The translations under genes were made by a program, and so were the position numbers. The notes beneath the pieces are model-generated. The model did no database searches. It was not told where the DNA came from and saw nothing but the letters and a program-made list of their open reading frames with translations. Positions 25,273-34,264 of a stretch of 64,000 nucleotides of DNA are shown here, piece after piece. Source of the stretch: Gordonia sihwensis NBRC 108236 (GTDB lineage: Bacteria; Actinomycetota; Actinomycetes; Mycobacteriales; Mycobacteriaceae); NCBI RefSeq assembly GCF_000333035.1, contig NZ_BANU01000028.1, positions 20,686 through 84,685 on the forward strand, read 5' to 3'. Position 1 is the first letter of the stretch. Each line of letters starts with the position of its first letter.

Positions 25273-26295
25273 TCACCCGGCGAGCAGCACCCCGCCGAGT
25301 GCCACACCGGCCACCAGGACGGTGGTCAGCGCCGCCTGGACGAAGGGACGCCATCCCACCCTGCGCATGACCTCCATGCGGACGCCGAGTCCGAGAGCCG
25401 CCATCGCGATCGTCAGCAGCACCACCTGCGCCTCGTGCCCCACGGAGATGACCGCCGAGGGCAGCACTCCGGTGGACCGCAGGATCGCGCACGCGACGAA
25501 TCCCACCACGAACAGCGGAACGATGGGAGGCCGCTTGCCCGCTACCCCGGTGGCGCGGCGCTGACGGATGCTCAGCACGGTGACGACCGGCGCGAGCATC
25601 ATCACGCGGGCCAGCTTCACCACCACCGCGACGGTGAGCGCGCCTCCGCCGATCATCCCGCCGGCGGCCACCACCTGCGCCACCTCGTGGATCGAGCCGC
25701 CGGCCCACAGCCCCGCGACCTCGTCCGAGAGCCCCATCGCGTGGGAGAGCAGCGGGATCGCCGGAATCATCAGCGTTCCGAAGATGACGACGGTGCCGAC
25801 CGCGGTGGCGGTGTCCTCGTCGTCGGCCTCCACCACGCCGTCGACCGCCGCGACCGCCGCCGCACCGCAGATCGACATGCCGCAGGCGATCAACAGCCGG
25901 CGGGCGAACGGAATGCCCAGCGCCCGTCCGATGAGCAGACCCCCGACGATGCCGCCGACGACGATCGCGACGACCACCAGAATCATCCCGAATCCGAGTC
26001 CGAGCACATCACCGAGAACCAATTGCAGCCCCAGCAGCGCGACACCGATGCGCAGCAGCGTCTTCGACGCCAGCGTCAGTCCGGGCGCCGCGGCGGCAGG
26101 CAGCCGGACCACGTTGGCGACCACCGCGCCGATCACGATGGCCAGCAGGAGCGGACTGACCGCAGGCAGGAGCATGGTGATGCCGGTGGCGGCGAGGGCG
26201 ACCGCGCCGCAGATCAGCAGCCCCGGAACCACGGCGCGGGGATCGGGCCGGTCGCCTCTCCCGGACTTTCCGGCACGATGCAGTGTCTGAGTCAT
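25273..26295 (-). CDS. YeiH-type putative sulfate exporter family membrane protein
   Basis: A 340-residue polytopic protein (about ten segments) of the conserved hypothetical 698 / YeiH family. Recognisable pieces are the alternating glycine-rich helices, CGMSICGAAAVAAVDGVVEA and GSIHEVAQVVAAGG. The family is annotated as putative sulfate exporters, but experimental support is thin. The ATG at 26295 has a short dyad about 46 bp upstream. It is separated from the convergent DUF779 gene by the terminator. Confidence 0.85.
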   Translation of the reverse strand: MTQTLHRAGKSGRGDRPDPRAVVPGLLICGAVALAATGITMLLPAVSPLLLAIVIGAVVANVVRLPAAAAPGLTLASKTLLRIGVALLGLQLVLGDVLGLGFGMILVVVAIVVGGIVGGLLIGRALGIPFARRLLIACGMSICGAAAVAAVDGVVEADDEDTATAVGTVVIFGTLMIPAIPLLSHAMGLSDEVAGLWAGGSIHEVAQVVAAGGMIGGGALTVAVVVKLARVMMLAPVVTVLSIRQRRATGVAGKRPPIVPLFVVGFVACAILRSTGVLPSAVISVGHEAQVVLLTIAMAALGLGVRMEVMRRVGWRPFVQAALTTVLVAGVALGGVLLAG

Positions 26296-26341
26296 ACCTC
26301 CACGGTCGGCGAACCGGAGGCGATCGGGAACCCGGAGATCC

Positions 26342-26357
26342 GATATGCAGACATATC
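26342..26357. promoter_or_regulatory. small dyad upstream of the YeiH-type gene
   Basis: GATATG-CAGA-CATATC at 26342-26357, with another GATATG at 26363-26368, in the 94-bp gap between the TetR gene and the YeiH-type gene. It is an A/T-rich spot in GC-rich DNA and a candidate operator/promoter for the transporter. Confidence 0.35.
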
Positions 26358-26389
26358 AAATCGATATGGTCATGACCCCGTCCGTCTCG

Positions 26390-27034
26390 CTAAAGACTGG
26401 CCTCCCGGCCGAGCCGGGAGGCGAGCTTCTGCAGCATCAGCAGCCCGGCGCCCATCCGGTCGGCGAACTCCAGCAGCCGGTCGACGGCGGCCGAGTCGGG
26501 ATTCTCCAGCCGGAAGGCCAGCAGCTCCCGGGCACCCGCGTGCATCACGCGCGCCGTCAGTTCCGGATCGAGCTGGTCGAGCCCGATGTCGGCGACGACC
26601 TCCGCCAGGTACTTCCGCACCCGCTCCTGCGACACTTCGAGCCGCCGGCCGAACTCGGCAGGCGCCCCCAGCGGGGGCGACAGAAACAGCCGCCAGCTCG
26701 CCGGATTCTCGTCGATCGCCTCGATCAGCCGCGCGAGCACCGCACGCAGTTGCTCGAGTCCGGCGAGACCCTCCGCGCTCGCGACAGCGGCCGCGAAGTC
26801 GGCCTGGTCTCGGTCGCCCTCGCGATCGACCAGCGCGACGAACAGTCCGGTGACGTCGCCGAACTGCTGATAGATCAGCGTCCGGTGCACTCCGGCCTCG
26901 TCGGCGATGCGGGCGGGGGTCGCGGCGTGAAAGCCCTCGCGGTCGACGATCGCGAGAGCGACGTCGAGAATCTGCTCACGCCGGGCCGCACCGCTCATCC
27001 GCCGACGCACGTTCTCCGAAGTCACCCTTGACAT
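26390..27034 (-). CDS. TetR family repressor of the divergent MpaB-type oxygenase
   Basis: A 214-residue TetR-family protein. The helix-turn-helix is in residues 15-62 (ARREQILDVALAIVDREGFH, then TPARIADEAGVHRTLIYQQF), followed by a helical ligand-binding domain. It is divergent from the oxygenase gene across 60 bp that are almost filled by a perfect 31-bp palindrome, so autoregulation and repression of the oxygenase are strongly suggested. The ligand is unknown. Confidence 0.88.
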   Translation of the reverse strand: MSRVTSENVRRRMSGAARREQILDVALAIVDREGFHAATPARIADEAGVHRTLIYQQFGDVTGLFVALVDREGDRDQADFAAAVASAEGLAGLEQLRAVLARLIEAIDENPASWRLFLSPPLGAPAEFGRRLEVSQERVRKYLAEVVADIGLDQLDPELTARVMHAGARELLAFRLENPDSAAVDRLLEFADRMGAGLLMLQKLASRLGREASL

Positions 27035-27042
27035 CGTAGTTC

Positions 27043-27073
27043 ACACATTGTTAGTTAGTAACTAACAATGTGT
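27043..27073. promoter_or_regulatory. perfect 31-bp palindromic operator between TetR and oxygenase genes
   Basis: Left arm ACACATTGTTAGTTA (27043-27057), centre G (27058), right arm TAACTAACAATGTGT (27059-27073): fully symmetric. It starts 9 bp from the TetR ATG and ends 21 bp before the oxygenase GTG, so it overlaps both promoters. This is the form expected of a TetR-family operator. Confidence 0.85.
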
Positions 27074-27094
27074 TAGTTACCCCGGAGGGCCGCC

Positions 27095-28411
27095 GTGACC
27101 ACCTATTACCCCGATCTCGCCGACGTGGTCCGCCGACAAGCCGACGCCCTGCCCGAGGTGTACGGCGACGTCGACTTCAGCGGCGTTCCCTACCGGTTCA
27201 CCACTGACCCGGACGTCGAATCGGCACTACCGGCGTGGGTGGGCGGCCGGTCCCGCTACCTGTCGGACGAGCGAATCGTGGAGCTGATGACCACGTCGAC
27301 GATGCTCGGCGACGTGGTCGCCGACAGGTATGCGGCGCTCGCGGCCGACCACAGCGTCTCGGAGCTGATCTCGATGCTCCGCACGGCGTGCCGCGAGGGG
27401 ATCGACGCCGTCGAAGACGCGCCTTCCGAACTGGCGTCGTTCCTGGAAGCGATGGAGACCACCCCCGACTGGATCGATCTGGACCTGGTCGCCGAAGGCG
27501 CCCGCCTGTCGCGAGTGCCGTCCGCGCTGCTCTCGCCGTTCATCACCCGCGGGGCGTTCATCGCCACCTTCACGAATCTGTACGCCGCACTTCCGATGGT
27601 GATGACCGGCGCACTGACCGGCAAACGCGCGGCACGGCGGGTCAACGAGACGACGAGCTTCTTCGCGGTCACCACGCTGCCCGGCGCACTCGACCGCGAC
27701 GGCGCGGGGTTCGAGGCCGCCGCGATGGTGCGACTGATGCATTCGATGGTGCGGTACAACGCCTTGCGCCGATCCGGAACCTGGGATGTCGACACCTACG
27801 GAATCCCGATCCCCCAACTCGATCAGGCACCGGCCGGTCTGATGGGCGCGTTCATCCTCGCCCAGCGCGCATTGCGACAGGGTCGCTCCGAGTTCACCCG
27901 GGCCGAGCGGGCGACGGTGGAGTTCCACCGGTACCGCTGCTTCCTGCTCGGGCTTCCCGAGGAACTGGTCCCCGCCACGCCCCGGGGAGTGGTCGACGTG
28001 TTCACCGGCCGCGCTGCGCTGCTGCGCGCCGGATTCGACGGCTCGTGCGCGTCACTGGTCTCGTCGACGATGAACGCCTACCTGCGCTCGGGACACACCG
28101 CCTTCGACCGTGCCGCCGAATCCGTCGAGCGCAGCTACAGCAAGATCGCGTTCATGATCGCGTTCTGCCAGGGGAATCGCCGTGCCGCGGCACGGATGGG
28201 CGTCGAGATCGCCGCCGCCGACTTCGCCAGGATCGCGGTCACCGCACCGTTCATCGTCGGTCGCCTCGCGGCCGCCCAGTACGCGACGCGGATCCCGTTC
28301 CTCGCCCCGCACGTCGACCGGTACGCGACGCGGATGGTCGAGCGACGGCTCGCCGACTACGGCAAGCCGGAGTTCCGGACCGACCACACCGAGTACGCCG
28401 TCGCGCACTGA
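27095..28411 (+). CDS. oxygenase MpaB family protein (DUF2236, Lcp-related)
   Basis: A 438-residue protein of the MpaB/DUF2236 heme family that includes the rubber oxygenase Lcp. Family features seen are KRAARRVNETTSFFAVTTLP and MVRLMHSMVRYNALRRSG (the helix bearing the heme-ligand-type histidine), and a long helical C-terminus. No signal peptide is present, so it acts in the cytoplasm. GTG 27095 follows CGGAGGGCC. Lcp cleaves polyisoprene, but this protein lacks a secretion signal, so polymer attack is doubtful and the substrate is unknown. Controlled by the divergent TetR. Confidence 0.8.
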   Translation: MTTYYPDLADVVRRQADALPEVYGDVDFSGVPYRFTTDPDVESALPAWVGGRSRYLSDERIVELMTTSTMLGDVVADRYAALAADHSVSELISMLRTACREGIDAVEDAPSELASFLEAMETTPDWIDLDLVAEGARLSRVPSALLSPFITRGAFIATFTNLYAALPMVMTGALTGKRAARRVNETTSFFAVTTLPGALDRDGAGFEAAAMVRLMHSMVRYNALRRSGTWDVDTYGIPIPQLDQAPAGLMGAFILAQRALRQGRSEFTRAERATVEFHRYRCFLLGLPEELVPATPRGVVDVFTGRAALLRAGFDGSCASLVSSTMNAYLRSGHTAFDRAAESVERSYSKIAFMIAFCQGNRRAAARMGVEIAAADFARIAVTAPFIVGRLAAAQYATRIPFLAPHVDRYATRMVERRLADYGKPEFRTDHTEYAVAH

Positions 28412-28452
28412 ACGATGCACGACCGCCGGCGCGACCGGGGTACTGTCCAGCC

Positions 28453-29352
28453 GTGGACTTGCGATCGATCGACCTGGGGGCGCTCGAGTTGCTCGTCGGA
28501 GTCGACGACCACGGCAGTCTGAGCGCGGCGGCCCGCGCGTTGCACGTCGCACAGCCCAATGCGTCACGGGCCATCGGGCGGCTGGAACGCCTGCTCGGCG
28601 TCCGTCTGCTCGATCGGGTCACCACCGGCTCCCGCCTCACCCCGGATGGGACCGTGCTGGTGCATTGGGCCCGACGCACCGTCGACGATGCGCGCGCACT
28701 GCTGGATGTGGCGGCCGGGCTGCTCAGCGATACCGCCGCCGAGGTGACCGTCGACGCCTCGATGACGGTCGCCGAACACCTGATGCCCCTGTGGCTCGGG
28801 ACATTCCGCACCGACCATCCCGAGACCACCGTGCACCTGCGGGTCCGCAACTCCAGCGCGGTGTTCGAGGCCGTCGCCTCGGGCGCCTGCGACGTCGGCT
28901 TCGTCGAGAGCCCGTCGATTCCGTCCGGACTGCACAGCGCGGTGGTCGCGCGCGACCGCCTCGTGCTCGTCGTTCCGCCCGGCCACAAATGGTCGCGCCG
29001 TCGGCGCCCCATCGACATCGCCGAACTCGCCGCGACGCCGCTGCTGGTCCGCGAACCCGGATCGGGCACGCGCACGACACTGGAGGTGGCGTTGACCGGA
29101 TACGACATCGCCCCGCCGATCCTCGAACTCGGCAGCAGCGCCGCGATCCGCACCGCGGTGGCCGGCGGGGTCGGCCCCGCCGTGCTCAGCACCCTCGCCG
29201 TCCAGGAGTCCGCGCGCAGCGGCGAGTTGCGCGTGATCGATGTGGACGGGCTCGATCTGACCCGGGAACTGCGCGCCGTGTGGCGACCGCCACGCACTCT
29301 CCAGGGCCCCGCGGCCGAACTCGTCCGGATCGCCCGCCGGTCGGCACAATAG
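28453..29352 (+). CDS. LysR-type transcriptional regulator
   Basis: A 299-residue LysR regulator starting with GTG (VDLRSIDLGALELLVGVDDH). The helix-turn-helix reads LSAAARALHVAQPNASRAIG. The effector domain has GACDVGFVESP and LLVREPGSGTRTTLE; that group (CysB/CbbR-like) is often beside YeiH/TauE-type transporters or carboxylate genes. It is followed after 4 bp by a methyltransferase gene and may be co-transcribed with it. The target is unclear: the YeiH-type gene two genes away is a typical partner of such regulators but is not adjacent. Confidence 0.82.
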   Translation: MDLRSIDLGALELLVGVDDHGSLSAAARALHVAQPNASRAIGRLERLLGVRLLDRVTTGSRLTPDGTVLVHWARRTVDDARALLDVAAGLLSDTAAEVTVDASMTVAEHLMPLWLGTFRTDHPETTVHLRVRNSSAVFEAVASGACDVGFVESPSIPSGLHSAVVARDRLVLVVPPGHKWSRRRRPIDIAELAATPLLVREPGSGTRTTLEVALTGYDIAPPILELGSSAAIRTAVAGGVGPAVLSTLAVQESARSGELRVIDVDGLDLTRELRAVWRPPRTLQGPAAELVRIARRSAQ

Positions 29353-29356
29353 ATCC

Positions 29357-29974
29357 GTGACCGCCGACCAGCCCGGCTACGACGCCCTCGCCGACCTCTA
29401 CGACAGAACGTTTCCGGATCCGTTTCAGACGGCGCTCGAGCGCCGGGCCGTCGACGCCTTCGCGGACATGGTGCTCGAGTCGCGGCCGGATGCGGGGGTC
29501 GTCGACGTCGGCTGCGGCACGGGCGGTGTCTCCGCGCATCTCGCCGGACGCGGGCTCAGCGTGTGCGGCGTCGATCCGAGCGCCGGAATGCTGGCGGTGG
29601 CCCGACGGAGGCACCCGCAGCTGACGCTCCGGACGGACGACGCCCGGCTGGTCACCGTCGACCTGTCACGGGTGGGCGGCGTCGTGGCGCGGCACAGCCT
29701 GATCCACGTACCTCCGGACGAGGTGCGCGAGATCCTCGTCGATTGGTCGGCACGACTGTCCGCCGGCGCCGTGGTGCTCATCTCGACGCAGGCCGCCGAC
29801 GAGCCCGGTGTGCACGAATTCGATCACGCCGTCGCAAAGGCGTGGCGCTGGCATCCGGACGCGCTCGCCGACGCGGTCGTCGCGGCCGGCTTCGCGGAGA
29901 TCTGGCGCACGGTGAGCCGAGCGGACGCCGACCACCGCTTCCCCGACGTCCATCTGGCGGCGCGGCGCCCATGA
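29357..29974 (+). CDS. class I SAM-dependent methyltransferase
   Basis: A 205-residue methyltransferase with motif I VVDVGCGTGG, the acidic residue in VCGVDPSAGM and a LSAGAVVLIST region. It lacks substrate-specific features. GTG 29357 lies 4 bp after the LysR stop, and its TGA overlaps the ATG of the next gene (ATGA), so LysR, methyltransferase and FUSC protein form one transcription unit. The substrate is unknown. Confidence 0.82.
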   Translation: MTADQPGYDALADLYDRTFPDPFQTALERRAVDAFADMVLESRPDAGVVDVGCGTGGVSAHLAGRGLSVCGVDPSAGMLAVARRRHPQLTLRTDDARLVTVDLSRVGGVVARHSLIHVPPDEVREILVDWSARLSAGAVVLISTQAADEPGVHEFDHAVAKAWRWHPDALADAVVAAGFAEIWRTVSRADADHRFPDVHLAARRP

Positions 29975-31617
29975 CCGATCACGCTCCGGTCCCGCCGTCG
30001 CGACCGTCGGTCCGCGCACTACTCCTGTCGCGGCCGTCCACCCGTGGACGCTGGGCTCCGGCACTGCGCGGAGGGCTGGCCTTCCTGCTGCCCGCGCTGA
30101 CGCTGTACGGGCTGGGATTCGAGCGAAACGCGGTCCTCGCCGCACTGGGCTCGTTCGCGCTGATGTACGGCGAACGTCGCCCGTACCGGATCAGGTGGCG
30201 GGTGAACCTCACCACGGGTCTGCTGCTGGTCGCCTCCGCGGCCCTGTTCGGCGCGCTCGGCTCATGGCTGGGTCCGGGTGGATCGACGGCTCGCGAGATG
30301 ACGATGGTCGGCGCGCTCGCGGCGCTCACCGCCGTCTCGGTGTTCGGGGTGAACACCCTGCGTCTGGGGCCTCCCGGTCCGTTCTTCCTGGTCTTGGTCG
30401 GAGGTGTCGCCGTGGTCGTCTGCCGCGCCGGCGGCTCCCCCGCGACGGTGGCCCTGTGTACGGCCGCGGGCGCGGCCGCCGCGTTCATCGTCAGCATGTC
30501 GCCCGGACTGTGGCGCCCACACGGACCCGAGATCGCCGCCACCGAGACCGCACTGGCCGAGGGCGAGCGCTTCCTCGCCGACAACCGCGAGCCCTCCCGC
30601 AGGCACAGTGTCGCGGCGTCGACGCTGAACGCGTGGTCGGTGCTGCACGACGCGGCGCAGATCGACGGCGATCTCGCACATCGTCTCTGGCTCACTCATC
30701 ACCGCGTTCACGGCGCCGAGGCCGGCGCTCTGATGGCGCCGCTCCCCCGTCCCAGCATCGTGCACCGCCTCAGATTCGGAGCGCGCCTCGACAGCCACGC
30801 GACAGTGACGGCCACCCGGGCGACGGTGGCGACGCTCCTCGCGGGCGGGGTCTCGGTCCTCGCCGGCCTGGGACGCCCCGACTGGGCGATCATGGGCGCG
30901 GTCCTGGTGCTGCAGTTGGGGCCCGACCGTGTCCGCGGCGCGGTGCGTGGTGTGCACCGCGTGCTCGGAACGCTCGGCGGTCTGGCGATCTTCGCCGTGC
31001 TGCACACACTCGATCTGCACGTCGCCGCGCTGATCGTGGTGCTGGCCGTGCTGAACATCATGATCGAGCTGACCGTCACCACCAACTACGCGCTCGCGGT
31101 CACCTTCATCACGCCGCTCGCGCTGCTGATGGGAGCGCCGACTCAGCCGCTCGGCGAGCAGATGCTCTCACGCGTCATCGAGACCCTGTTGGGCGTCGCG
31201 TTCGCGGTGGCGACGATGTGGCTGCTGTTCCCGCGGATCCACCGCAGCACCCTCCGCTCCGCGGACGAGGCGGCCAGGGCGGCGTGTTCCGATGTGTTGA
31301 ACCGGGCGAGCACGGATGTCCCCGCGTCGGCGTCCATGCGCGTGTCGCGGCGCGACCTCCAGTGGCAGTTGCTGGAAGCCGAGCTGGCCGCGACCGACAG
31401 CGCGAACGACGAGCCCGCCTGGGCGTACCGCTACTGGCCCGCCCATGCGGCGGTCCGATCCGTGGGCTACGACACGCTCGGCGCCTGCTGGCGCGCCGGC
31501 CCCGACACCCTGATCGGCGAGACGATCCGCGCCGACCTCGCCGACCGCGTCACCGCGAGCCGCACGATCGGCCTCACCCCTCCCCCGACTGAGCGAGGCC
31601 CTGGACAGGCAGGTTGA
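29971..31617 (+). CDS. FUSC family membrane protein
   Basis: A 548-residue protein with two blocks of membrane helices (residues ~30-170 and ~285-410) around a soluble middle, the arrangement of fusaric-acid-resistance/YccS-type FUSC proteins. Seen are GRWAPALRGGLAFLLPALTL at the start and LGRPDWAIMGAVLVLQLGPD in the second block. FUSC proteins are thought to export aromatic acids. ATG 29971 is fixed by the ATGA overlap with the methyltransferase; the frame open from 29563 is an artefact. Followed by repeat sequence. Confidence 0.85.
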   Translation: MTDHAPVPPSRPSVRALLLSRPSTRGRWAPALRGGLAFLLPALTLYGLGFERNAVLAALGSFALMYGERRPYRIRWRVNLTTGLLLVASAALFGALGSWLGPGGSTAREMTMVGALAALTAVSVFGVNTLRLGPPGPFFLVLVGGVAVVVCRAGGSPATVALCTAAGAAAAFIVSMSPGLWRPHGPEIAATETALAEGERFLADNREPSRRHSVAASTLNAWSVLHDAAQIDGDLAHRLWLTHHRVHGAEAGALMAPLPRPSIVHRLRFGARLDSHATVTATRATVATLLAGGVSVLAGLGRPDWAIMGAVLVLQLGPDRVRGAVRGVHRVLGTLGGLAIFAVLHTLDLHVAALIVVLAVLNIMIELTVTTNYALAVTFITPLALLMGAPTQPLGEQMLSRVIETLLGVAFAVATMWLLFPRIHRSTLRSADEAARAACSDVLNRASTDVPASASMRVSRRDLQWQLLEAELAATDSANDEPAWAYRYWPAHAAVRSVGYDTLGACWRAGPDTLIGETIRADLADRVTASRTIGLTPPPTERGPGQAG

Positions 31618-31635
31618 GCAGCCTTCATATAGGCC

Positions 31636-31765
31636 AGTTGAGCGAGCGCAGCGAGTCGAAACCCTCCTGCCCCAGCGACCTCCAACAGGCCAGTTGAGCG
31701 ACCTCCAACAGGCTGGTCGAGCAGGCTTCCACAGGCTGGTTGAGCGAGCGCAGCGAGTCGAAACC
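31636..31765. repeat. intergenic repeat cluster (two full and several partial copies)
   Basis: A 28-bp unit containing TTGAGCGAGCGCAGCGAGTC followed by GAAACC occurs at 31636-31663 and again at 31738-31765. Between and before them are shorter copies of its pieces (CAGGCCAGTTGAGCGA, GACCTCCAACAGGC, AGGCTGGTCGAGCAGG). The unit is partly self-complementary. The block fills the 182-bp gap between convergent genes. Similar GAGCGAGCGCAGCGAG units recur in intergenic DNA of related actinobacteria, from memory. Confidence 0.75.
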
Positions 31766-31799
31766 TACCGACCGCCACACCCCACACTCACCGACCCCC

Positions 31800-32702
31800 T
31801 CAGTACCCCGCATCCGGCTCGACCACCGCCAGCAGTTCCTGGCCCGCCTCGAACCGCCGGATGTTCTCCGCGAGGAAGGGCGCCATCTCGCGCGTGAGCC
31901 CGGACGCCGGATTGGCCACGTGCGGGGTGATGATGACGTTGGGCAGCGACCAGAGCGGGTCGTCGTCCGCGGGCGGTTCCGGATCGGTGACGTCGAGCGC
32001 CGCGCCCGCGATCACTCCCTCCGACAACGCCCGGTGAAGAGCAGCCTGATCGATCAGCGGCCCGCGGGCGATGTTGACGACCCAGCTGTGCGGGTGCAGT
32101 CTGCCGAGGGTCTCGTCGTTGAGCAGGTGACGGGTATCCGGAGTGTCGGGTGCGGCGAGCACCACGTGGTCGGTACGCTCCCACACCTCGTCCATTCGGT
32201 CGGCGGGCAGCATCAGCTCAGCGCCTTCGACGGCGCGGCCGCTGCGGTTGACGGCGATCACCGAGGCGCCGCACGCCGCCAGACGCGGCGTCAGCTCGCG
32301 CCCGATCCCGCCCGCACCGATGATCGCGACCGTCGCACCCCGCAGTGTCCGGACGGCCGGGTCGATCCGTTCCTTCGCCCACCCGTCCCGGACCGCCGTG
32401 TTGATCTGCCGCAGCCCGGCCAACAGCAACGCGAGGGCGTGTTCAGCGACGCCCGCTGCGTAGAAGCCCGAGGCGTTGGTCCAGAGTCGACGGCCGTCCA
32501 AGACGCCGGCGTCGACGAAGCGTTCGATACCGGCGGTACTGAGCGCCACCCAGCGGACGGCGTCGCCGAGTTGCGGGAAGCCGTCCGGCCCGCCGATCCA
32601 GACGAGAGCCTCGGCGTCGTCGAGCCCGGTCACCTCACTTCCGGCTCCGGTCACCGCCTCCGACAGGTGCCGGTCCACAACCGGTTCGATCGCGATCTTC
32701 AC
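31800..32702 (-). CDS. D-isomer-specific 2-hydroxyacid dehydrogenase family protein
   Basis: A 300-residue NAD(P)-dependent dehydrogenase. Features are the Rossmann glycine motif GAGGIGRELTPRLA, the arginine in VNIARGPLID, the glutamate in DVTDPEPP and the catalytic histidine in ITPHVANP. The start is taken as GTG 32702 because GAGGAGG precedes it at correct spacing; the frame runs nine codons further upstream. Close homologues reduce phosphoglycerate, glyoxylate or other 2-keto acids; the substrate cannot be read here. Confidence 0.85.
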   Translation of the reverse strand: MKIAIEPVVDRHLSEAVTGAGSEVTGLDDAEALVWIGGPDGFPQLGDAVRWVALSTAGIERFVDAGVLDGRRLWTNASGFYAAGVAEHALALLLAGLRQINTAVRDGWAKERIDPAVRTLRGATVAIIGAGGIGRELTPRLAACGASVIAVNRSGRAVEGAELMLPADRMDEVWERTDHVVLAAPDTPDTRHLLNDETLGRLHPHSWVVNIARGPLIDQAALHRALSEGVIAGAALDVTDPEPPADDDPLWSLPNVIITPHVANPASGLTREMAPFLAENIRRFEAGQELLAVVEPDAGY

Positions 32703-32835
32703 GAGCGCCTCCTCAATCTCCGGTCCCACGGTAGACCGAATGCTCTGTGCCGATCACGCGTGCCATTCGTTCGATTCACCATCGGCTCGCATGGCACACT
32801 TGCCCGGTCGATGCTGCGACCGAAAAGAGCACTTC

Positions 32836-34248
32836 ATGGAGATGACGGAAATCGCCGGGTACAGGATCCTGCGCACTCTCGGCGCCGGCGGGATGGGACA
32901 GGTGTTTCTCGTCGAGCATCCCCGTCTGCCGCGTCGTGATGCATTGAAACTGCTCGACGCGGGTGTCTCGCGGAACAGCGAGTTCAAAGCCAGGTTCCAG
33001 CGTGAGGCGGATCTTCTGGCCCAACTGTCACACCCGAACATCGTTACGCTGTACGACCGCGGCGAGTACGACGGCCGTCTCTGGGCCACCATGGAGTTCG
33101 TCGAAGGCACCGATGCCGGCCAGTTGCTCGAATCGACTGGCCCGCTGTCGCCTACCCGAGTGATGTCTCTAGTCGCGAGCGCAGGGTCAGCGCTCGACTA
33201 CGCGTGGCGTAAGCAGCGGATCACCCACCGCGACGTGAAGCCCGCGAACATCCTTCTCGCGATCGACGATCACGACACCGTCGAGGCAGTGAAGCTCGCC
33301 GACTTCGGCATCGCAAAAGCGGCCGAAGAGACGACGACCTTGACCTCCACCGGAATCACCGTCGGCACCTTGGCGTATATGAGCCCGGAAGCGATTGAGG
33401 GCGCGGAAATCGACAACCGATCAGACATCTACTCACTCGGTTGTACCGCGTTCCATTTGTTCTCTGGGCAGGCTCCCTTCACCGGTAAGACTATGACCGC
33501 GCTGATGTCGGCTCATTTGAACGGTGAGCCGCCCAGCCTTTCAAAGTTCGCCCCGCATCTGCCGGCGACGTTGGATTCGGTGTTCACTCGAGTCCTGTCG
33601 CGAGAGCCCGACTCGCGATACTCGAGTTGTGCCGAATTCGTGGCTGCGTTGTCCGATGCGCTGGATGGCAGAACAACGCCGCTGACCGTTCCGGCCTACG
33701 CCCAGACGATTGTCGGAACGCACTCGGTTCCAGGGCGCCATCCGCACCACCGATCGTCGTCGCGCCGGAACCGATGGATCACGGCGGTCTCGGCACTCGC
33801 CGCGACCGCGGTCCTCGCAGTCGGTGGAGCCGCCGCGTACGCGTACTTCCAGCAACGGGACGAGACGCCGACAGCTTCGGCACCCATCACACAGACCACG
33901 GTCACGACGCACGTCACATCCACGCCATCGACCACCACTGCTCCTGCGATCGCCACGGTCTACGAGCAGGTCACGCCGACCGAGGAGCCCGAACCCGTGA
34001 CCGTCACGCCCGAACCCGTCGAAGGGCAGGAGTGCGGGTTGGATCAGTTCGGTGACATCTCCGCTGACGGCACACTGTTCTGCAGCGCAGAGAACGGCGC
34101 GTGGACCGACCGTACACACCAGTCTCGTCCTGCTGTGACGTACGGTACTGAGTGTTCCGAACCCGGGGCGCGCGCCCGGATCAGCGGTACCGACGCAATC
34201 GCAACCTGTGAGTCCGACACTGACGGGACTCTGACCTGGGGCTACTAG
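32836..34248 (+). CDS. transmembrane Ser/Thr protein kinase (Pkn-type)
   Basis: A 470-residue receptor-like kinase. Residues ~9-270 are the kinase domain: glycine loop LGAGGMGQVFLV, lysine in DALKLLD, catalytic loop THRDVKPANILL (~131), ADFGIAK (~156) and TVGTLAYMSPEA. A basic stretch leads to one membrane helix (~311-333), then a Thr/Pro-rich outside segment and a small Cys-containing C-terminal domain. Mycobacterial PknA/PknB-type kinases sense envelope signals, but this one has no PASTA repeats. The GC content drops visibly compared with flanking genes. It may have arrived separately or be under different selection. No partner gene is adjacent. Confidence 0.9.
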   Translation: MEMTEIAGYRILRTLGAGGMGQVFLVEHPRLPRRDALKLLDAGVSRNSEFKARFQREADLLAQLSHPNIVTLYDRGEYDGRLWATMEFVEGTDAGQLLESTGPLSPTRVMSLVASAGSALDYAWRKQRITHRDVKPANILLAIDDHDTVEAVKLADFGIAKAAEETTTLTSTGITVGTLAYMSPEAIEGAEIDNRSDIYSLGCTAFHLFSGQAPFTGKTMTALMSAHLNGEPPSLSKFAPHLPATLDSVFTRVLSREPDSRYSSCAEFVAALSDALDGRTTPLTVPAYAQTIVGTHSVPGRHPHHRSSSRRNRWITAVSALAATAVLAVGGAAAYAYFQQRDETPTASAPITQTTVTTHVTSTPSTTTAPAIATVYEQVTPTEEPEPVTVTPEPVEGQECGLDQFGDISADGTLFCSAENGAWTDRTHQSRPAVTYGTECSEPGARARISGTDAIATCESDTDGTLTWGY

Positions 34249-34264
34249 ACTCCGACCCTCATCG

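Noticed and set aside
27095..28411. True rubber oxygenase Lcp
   Set aside because: Related fold, but no signal peptide and a TetR-controlled cytoplasmic setting; called only as MpaB/DUF2236 family.
27235..29352. 705-codon plus frame merging oxygenase and LysR region
   Set aside because: Only the last ~300 codons (from GTG 28453) are a LysR gene; the earlier part is the oxygenase in a wrong frame.
31636..31765. CRISPR array
   Set aside because: Copies are unequal, spacers are themselves repeat pieces and no cas gene is present.
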